Below, one piece after another: positions 26,925 through 36,382 of a DNA stretch of 64,000 bases. The stretch's first letter is position 1. Each line of letters opens with the position of its first letter. A program made the translations under genes and the position numbers. The notes beneath the pieces are model-generated. The model was not told where the DNA came from and made no database searches. It was given only the letters and a program-made list of their open reading frames with translations. The DNA comes from Cucumis sativus (Eukaryota > Streptophyta > Magnoliopsida > Cucurbitales > Cucurbitaceae): positions 3,596,001 through 3,660,000 of the forward strand of contig NC_026658.2 of NCBI RefSeq assembly GCF_000004075.3, written 5' to 3'.

Positions 26925-28069
26925 TCAAGGCCTTTTCGGTTGTGAAACATTGCGCTGCAGTTGCTTTGCCTGTTCGAAGTTGGGTTTTGTGAACCAGGTG
27001 GTATAAAGAAACTGCTTATGAGGTCCTACGTGGTTGCACATTAATCTTATCTTCTGTCGTTCCCTCATCCATCTCATCACTATTTTCATATGCCTTTTGC
27101 TTGTTAATCCTCTCAAACCAACTTCCTGGAAAGGAAAAGAATAGACAATTATCAACTTAGTACAACGCCACTTACTGACATAGATAACTAATAAAACAGC
27201 ACAAAGTTACAGGATAAAAAGGATCTAGAGCTGTGACATTGCCCACTCTAGTTGAGCTGTTATGCAACATCTAAATCCTTCTGGACAACAATTACGAAAG
27301 AGCAAAACTGATTCTATCTTCAGAAATGATACAATTATAAAAGGACAAGGTTATAATTACAAAAATAATCCAGTGATTGACACCCATAAGGAAGCGTTAA
27401 AGCTAGCCACCTCTCAAATTTAGGGTTCTCTACCTCTCTAAAAATCCAATAATTCTTCTCAAGCTAAATTCTCCACAAAAAAGCAAAGAAACTACCCTGC
27501 CACCAAATTATGCACCGAGCCTTCTAGCCACCTCTAAAATTTCCTAGGAGGTAAAACTGAAAATCACCTCTCCTACTGAGCCCTGCCAGATACATTCCAA
27601 GTCCAACAACTTAAAACTAAAAGCATTTTAATCAAGGATCCCCAATGTTTATGCCCTTATGAGTGTTGAGAATACGGCATTTCTCATTTAACCAGGACTC
27701 AGTAAGAAATCAAACCGAAATTCTCATTTCTATCTATAGGTCACAACTAAACCCCAATTAAAAGAATCAAAGCATCTAACAGAATTCCATCATTCTAATT
27801 TCTGTGTTAACATAATTGATGTTACACAAGGAATTTGTAATTCGTAAATTTGAAGAGAAAGCTAAAAAATGAGGGAATGGAAACAGAAAAAGCATTGTTA
27901 CCTGAACGCGGTCCCAAGTTTCGGCTATGGTTAGTGGACCGTGCTCCTTAACAATGTCGAAGATGGCTCTAGTGATCGTCTGGGTTTGCTCCGGTGGAGT
28001 TTTAAGCTCTATCGGTTTCATTTTGGGCTTTGGCTTCGTCGCGAAACACCTTACTGCAGTCCCAAACAT
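26925..28069 (-). CDS. Small predicted mitochondrial protein, 122 aa
   Basis: Two exons, 28069-27902 and 27125-26925, join in phase 0 at clean GT-AG sites (CAG|GTAACA ... TTTCCAG|GAAGTT). The N-terminus MFGTAVRCFATKPKPK looks like a short mitochondrial presequence. The body (TITRAIFDIVKEHGPLTIAE... then LTSKRHMKIVMRWMRERQKI) alternates short helices in a way that suggests a winged-helix-like fold. A basic C-terminus ends in QPKRP. It reminds me of small plant mitoribosomal proteins, but I cannot assign it to a named family. The downstream exon was found by continuing the frame across the intron. Gene status is fairly secure; function is open. Confidence 0.75.
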
Positions 28070-28440
28070 CTTAATTTTTCTTTTTTACTAACAAAAGCAG
28101 ACAGAGAAGAAAACAAACCCCAGTAATCCTTCCCTATGCTCTGTTCGTTGAAAAAATGTATCGCCGTAGTAACCTTCGGGCCTGGGATTCAAGTTATTAT
28201 AAAATGAATATTAAATTGGGAGCAAAATGAGTTTGGATGCATATTTGAAATTTGGCCCCCTTCCAAAAATGAAAAAATAAAAGCATTATTATATTTATAT
28301 AGCCATGTAGATCCATCCTTACAGTCGAAAATGAAATTATTCTTTTGCTACAAACTCGTGGGTAAAGCATTAATACACATAAGTGGAAGTCCTACACAAC
28401 TTCCTTCAACAAAAAAATAAACTTATGGATTCATTCATCC
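28070..28440. other. Short upstream spacer of the small mitochondrial-type gene
   Basis: This contains the promoter side of the minus-strand gene. No other feature is recognised before the inverted-repeat block begins near 28441. Confidence 0.5.
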
Positions 28441-29400
28441 AAATATATAATTAAAACAAATTAATATTCAAATCTTTATTTTCATTATTATATTTTAACT
28501 TTTTAAACATCTAATTTTATAGAAAAAAGTTACTATAATATTAAAAAAACCTACAAATTTAATTCATTAGTTCATCAATCAAATTTTTATTAGGATTATT
28601 ATGGTTTAATTTATTAAACATTAATTAATCAATTCCTTAACTAATCAAATATATAAATTTTTAAAAATTTTAATATTTAAATCCATAATTATTATGTTTT
28701 AATTTCTTTGTAAAAAACTACTCTACTTCTAAAAAGCTTAGACATTTAATTAATTAATCAATCAAGTCATTATTATTATGGTTTAAATTATTAAAACTTA
28801 ATTAATCAATCTCATTATTATGTTTTGAATTAGGGTGTAACTACAGAGTCAAACTATGTAACCTATATTATATGGTAGATTGGGTTAGTTTAAAATATGG
28901 GTTGAGTCATATTTGGTTTTTTTGGGTTTATGGTTGAAAAATCTGGTTCAACCCTAAACTATCGTATGAAAAGTTAGTCGATAAACGATTGTTTGAAAAC
29001 ATAAAACTAAACGATCATGTAAGTGGGTGAACGATCGTTTATAAAACTAAATAATTGTTAGGTTGTGAATGAAAAAAAAAAAAAAAAACAATACAACTTG
29101 ACAATTGAATCCAACCTATATTTTACGTGTTGGGTTGGTAAAATTAATTCAGGTTGTATTGTTTTTTTAATAATGTCTCCTAACCCAATTCATTTACCAC
29201 CTTAGTTTAAATTACTAAAAACTTAATTAATAAATTCCTTACTTTTATCATAATCCAACCAAAATTATTATGATTTAGATAATTTACAACTAACTTTAAC
29301 TTCTATGCTTAATTGTATTGGAAATTTCTGGAGAGGTATAAATTTTTTAAAAGAATTATATGAGATTTTTTATAAAAATTTTAAGTTCAAATTTTTTTAA
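28441..29400 (+). repeat. Left outer arm of the MULE/PMD inverted repeat (TIR-like)
   Basis: Read on the plus strand, this segment matches the reverse complement of 34270-34773 over most of its length. Shared landmarks are ATATATAATTAAAA, TTTAATTTATTAAACAT, AAAAAGCTTAGACATTTAAT and TTAACTTCTATG. It is interrupted by a MITE (28831-29204) and by small indels. The two segments lie at the ends of the 6.3-kb block and are either long element TIRs or the outer arms of a palindrome. The identity is visible but clearly decayed. Confidence 0.75.
28831..29204. mobile_element. hAT-like MITE nested in the inverted-repeat arm, about 374 bp
   Basis: The ends read TAGGGTGTAAC on the left and, on the other strand, TAAGGTGGTAAA on the right. 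The flanking 8-mers TTTTGAAT and GTTTAAAT are similar (6/8), consistent with an aged 8-bp target duplication. The partner arm at 34270-34773 lacks this insert, so the MITE arrived after the inverted repeat formed. There is no open frame. Confidence 0.6.
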
Positions 29401-29569
29401 CTATGGAACTGTTTGGGGAAGGAAAGGTATCAGTCATTTTCTTGTTTGGCCCATGGATTAAATGGAGGAAAATGAATACCCTAAATCTCTCTTATTCCTT
29501 CTCTTTCCTCATTTATTACCCCACTTTTTTCACTTGATCCTTTCATTTTTCAATATAATCCTTTCATTT

Positions 29570-29780
29570 CTCAATATAATCTTTCTCTATATTCTCTTTC
29601 CTCGTTTATTTATTTTCCTCTCCAAATTAATCCTCTTATTTTTTCTCTTTTCCAAATAAATTAAAATGATTATATTCTCAATATAATCTTTCTCTATATT
29701 CTCTTTTCTCATTTATTTATTTTCCTCTCTAAATTAATCATCTTATTTTTTTCTCTTTTCCAAATAAATTAAAAATTAAT
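29570..29780 (+). repeat. Tandem duplication of about 107 bp, pyrimidine-rich
   Basis: The segment beginning CTCAATATAATCTTTCTCTA at 29570 repeats at 29677 with a few substitutions. It produces a low-complexity Phe/Leu-rich open frame that is not a gene. Confidence 0.85.
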
Positions 29781-30309
29781 TCACCTCTCCTCTTTTTTAT
29801 TCGTGTCAAACAAATTAATCATCTTCTCGTATGTTACTTATCGTTCTCATGAAATAAAATATTAAAAACGAAAGAAAAAATATTAAAAATGAAAGAAAAA
29901 ATAAAAACAATATAATACAATTTTTTATTATATATGATTGATGATTCAAATTTAAAACACAAAATTTATTTTTGTATTCTATTTACGGTACAATTTGAAT
30001 AAATATATTTTACATAAATGAAAAATAAATACAATTTGTTTGTATTATGTATTGCGTGTATGATCCAAAAATTTTTTATACAAAATAAATTTAAAAATTA
30101 ATACATATTTTTTTGTGTGTTGGAGTTACAGTATAAACATTATTTTAATACAATTTTTCGTTGTTTTGGAAAACAGTACGAACAAAATAAATACGTTTAG
30201 ACAAACACAAAAAAAAAAGTACAATTTTTGTTTGTATTTGGTTTACAAAAACATTCCATAAGCATTTCTTACATTGGAAAAAAAATATAATTCAATTTCT
30301 TTCTCATAT

Positions 30310-30740
30310 GGGGTTTGGTCACACATTGAGCTCAAATTTTGTAAATTGTTTTTCATGGAGTAAACATGAACAACATCAATAAAATTCTTTTAAACGATTG
30401 CAAATTTCATAGATAAAAAATTTGCATTTTTGTATCAAAATTATAAAATAAATCACATTAAAATTCTTGTCATGCGACAATAGTAAGCACCATCTGTGAT
30501 GAAACTTTTGATAATTAATGAGTACTAGGCAAAATAGTTATCTACTACTCTCGTGTGTTGCTACTACTTTTGCACAAAAAATATTTCACGAATCCTACAT
30601 TGTTATATGTTCTACGTGAAACCTACGTCAAATTTTATCGTGTTTGCCTCTTAAATCAATTTGGTTCAAGGTCTAATCTGTGAATCTAAAATTGGGTGAC
30701 ATTTGCAGCATATCGAACTGTCGCAAGACATTGTTTGACA
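30310..30740 (-). pseudogene. Inverted fragment of the plant-mobile-domain gene 3' end (copy 1)
   Basis: The reverse complement of this segment aligns with 33570-34010. Shared blocks include TTGCGACAGTT, ACCAAATTGATTTAAGAGG, AGCAACACACGAG and GAAATTTGCAATCGTT. The corresponding protein motif is the LHxIDLRGR segment of the PMD. Frames are broken. It lies on the left side of the palindrome, next to the inverted transposase fragment, but about 1.4 kb of intervening PMD sequence present on the right is missing here. Confidence 0.8.
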
Positions 30741-30775
30741 TAACCACTGTGGTTAAGTGGACTTACATGGGTCAT

Positions 30776-31374
30776 ATGATTGGATTCTTTTCCATTCATT
30801 TCATTGTGGATTTTACTTGTTCTTGATCAACTGGGTTCTTTTATTAAGCCTGCATTTGAGTGAACTTCTGTGAATGACAATTCTAGCCAATAGTTTGGGT
30901 GTTGAATTGGATGAAATTGATCGTCATAACAACGTTTAAAGTTGGACAACAAATAGAATTCATCAATATAAGGTATGTATGTCAAGTGCATGTAATTATA
31001 ATTATATGTGAGCATAAAATCTTAAACGACTGCCACTTGCTTCAAGAACAGGTCATTTTCATCAAACTTACTATCTATGTTGTTAACAACTTCAATACGA
31101 AATGCAAATATCTCTACGATCAAGTGTTTCACTTATCTCATCTTCTTTGACGTTCGAAATACAGAATTGTGCAATAAAATGTTAATCTAACCAAAGAAGT
31201 GATGTGTAACATTCGAGCTCCTTTAAATACATCATTTATATATTCAATTGCGTTGTTTATCATTCACACATACTGATACCAATTATCTTGAGACTGGATC
31301 CATTTTTTCAGGTCAATGTCTACAAAAAAAACTAAAAAATACTTCAGGTTCAATTGTTTTAGTTATTTCATGCT
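30776..31374 (-). pseudogene. Left inner arm: inverted MULE transposase fragment
   Basis: This is the reverse complement of the transposase fragment at 31503-32136. On the minus strand it reads YMHLTYIPYIDEFYLLSNF and then YWLELSFTEVHSNAG, matching the plus-strand arm. It also covers the segment before it that corresponds to the TSNAIECMN block. Substitutions and small indels separate the arms, and the middle part (about 31060-31120) is the most diverged. It cannot make a transposase on its own. Confidence 0.88.
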
Positions 31375-31502
31375 ATTTAGTTATTTCATTGATATTGTTT
31401 TGTCGTGTTGTTAACAACTTCGATACGAAATACAAATCGAAGCAACTAAAATATTTTGTGTTTAAGACATGTAATCAACACCAACGACACATATTTATAA
31501 AA
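31375..31502. other. 128-bp loop between the inner inverted-repeat arms
   Basis: This non-paired spacer sits at the palindrome centre. It contains GTTGTTAACAACTTCGATAC, which also occurs almost unchanged at 31079-31098 inside the left arm, so the loop itself includes a small duplication of element sequence. Confidence 0.8.
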
Positions 31503-32136
31503 AGCATGAAATAACTAAAACAATTGAACCTGGAGTGTCTTTGAGTTTTGTTGTAGACATTGACTTGAAAAAATGGATTCAATCACACGATAATGAGTAT
31601 CAATATGAGTCGATGACAAGCAACGCAATTGAATGTATGAATGATATATTTAAAAGAGCTTGAATGTTACTCATAACTTCTTTGGTTAAATTAACATTTT
31701 ATTGCACAATTCTGTATTTCGAACGCTGAAGAGATGAGATAAGTGAAGTATTCGACCGTGAAGATGTTTATATAGAAAATGCGAAAAGAAAGTTCACACA
31801 GGTATGAGTATGATTTCTTCATTCAAAATGTCAGCACACACACGTAATAAGTTTGATGGAAAAAACACATTCTTGCAACAAATGACAATCTTTTAAGATT
31901 TCATGCTCATATGTAATTACATGCACTTGACGTGCATACCTTATATTGATGAAATTATATGTTGTCCAACTTCAACAGTTATTATGACGGTCAATTTTAT
32001 CCAATTCAACACCCTGACTTTTGGCTAGAGTTATAATTCACTAAAGTTCATCTAAATGTGAACTTTTTTAGAACCCGATCGACCAAGAACTATTAGGATC
32101 TACAATGAAATGGATTTGAAAGAGTTCGGTCAATCA
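31503..32136 (+). pseudogene. Right inner arm: MULE transposase fragment
   Basis: The plus-strand reading WIQSHDNEYQYESMTSNAIECMNDIFKRA is interrupted by a stop and then continues LLITSLVKLTFYCTILYFER. This is the part of MULE transposases after the catalytic core (the T/SN-x-x-E-C-x-N block). Further on come the YIPYIDEI and HPDFWLEL segments and RPRTIRIYNEMD. Many stops and shifts are present. It belongs to a different MULE family from the one at 19.7-22.2 kb. Confidence 0.85.
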
Positions 32137-32509
32137 CTGAGATACACATTCTGTATAGTAGAAAACAACTGACGTACTTGTCTTCAACATGCTTGTTCTT
32201 TTTCAAGACACTGATATGTATATTTTAGAATTCTTGTAATTATTAATGTACTACTTTAATGTATATTTCTTTGGATTGATATGTAAATTTTACAACTTAA
32301 GCTCATACAATTGTAATCGTGTAATTATATAATTTTATTCTTTTAAAATTTTATATCATAAGTTGAACATATAATATTTTTAATTCTTTACTTTTATGTA
32401 TTGAACTTTTAATTTTTATGTTATTATTACAATACATATGTGTTTTTAATGAAATACATTTTATGTTATTTGCATAATGGAACTTGGTTTGGTTGATTCT
32501 ATCCAGCTA

Positions 32510-34140
32510 TATCTATAATTATCTCATCGCTCATTAATCAATACTTCCTCCACAGCTGGATTGGGTTGTCGAATGAGAGAGGCAACATTCCAACACATCC
32601 TAGATTAGCATCATGCAATTGGATTGACACTTGATAATTGTTTTGGTCGAGCGTTGGATATTTGAAACCCATACCTTTCATATGCCTTGTGGAAAATGCA
32701 CTATCACATCACAGGATGTTGCGATCCATTTTGGGTTACCAGTGGATGGTGAGCATGTTTTAGAATCGTTGACATATAACTAGAAGCAAATTTGTGAATA
32801 ATTCTTGGGGGTTCTACTTCCTGAATGAAATATCAACAATTGAGTCTTCCATGGTTGGCATAACAATTCACAAAATTGCCATCGAATGTTGATGTTGTGA
32901 GCGTTCAAAGATGCGCTCGTGCATACACTATACAGCTCATTGAAGGCTTTTTGTTTGTTGACAAATCAAATATTATGGTTCATTGTATGCTTTCTTTCAC
33001 TTTTAAGTGATTTTGATCAGACTGGTACATATGCTCAGGACACTACATGTCTTGCATGGTTGTCTAGGGAATTGTGTTTAGTAGTAATATGTACAGTCTT
33101 TAGAAATTAGTGGCCTATTAATGTTGCTGCAAGTATGGACATATGATAGATTCTCTATTGTGGCACCAAAAGTAGCACTACAAGCTCTAGTTTGTCGGTC
33201 TTTGAGTTTCGTGTATTATTTTATTTATACATTATATTTTTAATAAAATTTGCATTATCTATAATTTATTACTAATTTCTTTCCCACATTACGTAGAGCA
33301 ATGTTCTACCTTAATCAAAATAGTCAACAAATCTATCGTTGACGTACAAAATGATATTTAACCGACTGATCCCCTCTCAGTAGTAAAATATGATACAAAT
33401 GTTGTCTATGTATGTTTTTTATTGTCTACTTATGTGTTTTTTTAACACATTAATTGGACACCATACACGCTCGACATTATGAAATTATTTTCTAATCAAT
33501 GTCATAATGGTCAATTGATATGGACTTATGTGAGTCATATGATTTACTTTCATATCGTTGAGAAGTATCAGCCAAATCACGCGTTGCGACAGTTTATGTT
33601 GCAAATGCCACCGACATATAGCTTCACAGCCTCGATCCTGCACCAAATTGATTTAAGAGGTAGGCACAATCAAGATTGGCATAGGATTCATGCAGAGCAT
33701 ATAACAATGTGGGATTTGCGAAATAATTTTTATGCAGTAGCAACACACGAGCCGACAGTATCAGATAGCTAATTTTCCTGGTATTCATTGATTACCAGAT
33801 GCTTCATCACATTTGATGATGTTTGCTATTATCATATGATAAGAATTTTAATATGATTTGATTTATAAATTTAATACAAGCATGCACATTTTTTAACTAC
33901 GAAATTTGCAATCGTTCAGAATAATTTTAGTCAAGACATACATGTTTATTCAATGAAAAAAAATTTACAAAATTTCAGCTCAATATGTGACCAAACCATG
34001 AAAGATATAGAACAAATTATTTTGTAGTTTGACAACTTAATTTTGCTAACATAGATCGTAGATGCATTTGACGATGATAACAAGGCGATAATGTCGTAGA
34101 GAAAGATGGAGAAAATTCAAAGTTTGTAATCAAACTTTTA
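32510..34140 (+). pseudogene. Plant mobile domain (PMD) gene remnant (copy 2, longest)
   Basis: PMD proteins (MAIN/MAIL1 family and the long form of PP7) are often carried by plant transposons. The reading TFHMPCGKCTITSQDVAIHF, followed directly by GLPVDGEHVL, at about 32677-32765 is the hallmark first block. An open frame at 33479-33772 gives the C-terminal part (VEKYQPNHALRQFMLQMPPTY...LHQIDLRGRHNQDWHRIHAEHI). Between them the frame is broken many times. It follows the MULE transposase fragment in the same orientation, as expected for a MULE that captured a PMD gene. It is decayed and non-functional as read. Confidence 0.85.
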
Positions 34141-34269
34141 ATTTTAATTTTAAATGTATAATTATATTAAAATACATTTTTTATTTTCACCAAACCATGG
34201 TCATACTACAAACTTAGATGCAAAAATAATCCTTCAAAGCTTAAAGAAAAAACTTACCTAAAAATATAC

Positions 34270-34773
34270 CATATTTCTTAACTTACAAATTTTATAAGAA
34301 AATCTCATGTAACAGTATTTTGTTTGAAATTTCCAATGAAATTAAACATAGAAGTTAAAGTTCCTTGTAAATTATCATAATAATTTTGGTTGATTAGGAC
34401 ATATATAAGAGATGGATTAATTAAGTTTTTAATGATTTAAATCATATTAATAATAAAGGCTTAATTGATCGATTAATTAAATGTCTAAGCTTTTTTTAAA
34501 AAAATACCACAGATTTTCTTTCATAGAAATTAAAACATAATAATAGTAATAATACGTATTTGAGTATTTTTTTTAAATTATATATTTGATTAATTAAGGG
34601 ATTGATTGATATGTTTAATAAATTAGACCATAATAATCGTAATCGTAACAAGTGCTTGATTGATCAATTAATTAAATGGGTAGTTTTTTTCTATAAAATT
34701 AAATGTCTAAAAAATGAAAATATAATAATCATAATTAAGATTTGAATATTAACTTTTTTTAATTATATATTTT
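34270..34773 (-). repeat. Right outer arm of the MULE/PMD inverted repeat (TIR-like)
   Basis: Its reverse complement matches 28441-29400, with the MITE and an extra duplication in the left arm left out. This arm shows the state without the MITE. No clear target-site duplication flanks the pair. Confidence 0.75.
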
Positions 34774-34904
34774 GACCGATTATGTTTTTAAAAAATTAAC
34801 TTTTCTTTTCTTTTCTTTTTAAAGAAGTCATGTACTCGATACATGATTGCCATAAGACTAACGTGTATTAATAGAAATTGTGTAACCGGTACATGACTTA
34901 TTTC

Positions 34905-35440
34905 GTTTTCCATATTTTAGCTTCACAAATCCGATCTTATACCAAATTGATTTAAGAGACAAGCACGATCAAGATTGATGTATGATTCATATGGATCATA
35001 TAGCAAGGATTCGCAAAATAATTTTTGTTCAGAAGTAGTAGCAACACACGAGTCTACAGTATCATATAATTACTTTTCCTAGTACTCGTCCATTACCTTA
35101 AGCTTTATCACACCTGTTAGCGCTTACCATTATTGCAAGGTAAGAATTTCAATATTATTTGTTTTATAAATTTAATACAAGAGTGTACATTATTGTTTAT
35201 AGTATTTGTAATTGTTTAGAATAATTTTGTTCACGACGTTCATGCTTACTCCATGAAAAACAATTTACAAATTTGAGCTCAATGTGCGATTAAACTGTGA
35301 AAAATATAGAACAAATTATTCAACAAACCAAAAGACTCAATGTTGCCAACACAAATCGAATATGCATGCAACGTAAATGACAACAAGACGATGATGTCAG
35401 TGTGGAAGATCAAGAGAATGTTTAGTTTGTAAATCAAATT
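34905..35440 (+). pseudogene. Further PMD 3'-end fragment (copy 3, direct)
   Basis: This segment is a diverged direct copy of 33610-34140. Shared blocks include ACCAAATTGATTTAAGAGA, AGCAACACACGAG, TTTATAAATTTAATACAAG and TAGAACAAATTATT. It lies just outside the right outer arm, so the PMD 3' end exists three times in 5 kb. Frames are broken. Confidence 0.8.
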
Positions 35441-36382
35441 TTTAATTCTTGCCAACACTATTTATGTCATCAAATTTAAAAAAAAATCGTATATGTGAAA
35501 ATAATCCAAAAAAATATATTAACGTGGGGAAAGACAAGGAAAGGGGAAGAGTAAAAAAATTAGGTTTTTTGAAAAAATAAAGCTTATGTCCATTTTATTT
35601 GTGTTGTCACGTGTACGTGTATAAATCTTATTTGTAAAAACGTGTGGTTATTAGGCTGTCTAGAATATAGAAATCCAACCTAAATTTTTTTATTACAACC
35701 ATACAACTTTTTACCCACATATTATATTTTCTTGGCAAAAACGAAGATATATCCACACAACGAAGTTAATTACGTATCTTTGTCCACATTTTTTTACGTC
35801 GCCAAAAAAAATTATCAACATAGAGCAAATTTCATGTAGTGGAAGGTACGTATTTTATTTAACCATAATTTAGTTTAATTAAGGTAGTTTTGAAGCATGT
35901 TAACTACTAAATAATTTAATTGTAATTAGAGTATAATTGATTCGTTATGTTTCGGTGCATGTTTCACTTTCCATCAATAATATGTCAAAACTGGATCATG
36001 TTAAAAATATTGGTCATAGAAGTTGTTTATTAAAAACTTCGACATATTTGTAATTAAAAAAAAAAAGAGTAAGTTTTATGAGTTGGAAAATTTATCTAAG
36101 AAGAAAAACCAACTTCTTCTCTAACTTCAACTTCAATATTCTCCCGATTTTATTTCATTTGTGGTAAGTTTTATAATTTCTTTTAATAAGTTTTTTAATC
36201 TTTAACTATTTTCGAAGCTTTAAATTTGAAATATCTCACTTCAAATAATTATTATACTTTATTTAAGGTGATTTCATAAGTATCACAACGTATCCTACAA
36301 CTAAAACGCACCGTTTCAGCTATCGAAGTTGCCGGAGTAATTGACGAAGCTCCGCCTCCTCCTCCAGTCCTACAACTGTCTA
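35441..36382. other. Upstream region of the PPR gene
   Basis: AT-rich with no gene recognised. The promoter and short leader of the PPR gene must lie at its right end. Confidence 0.5.
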
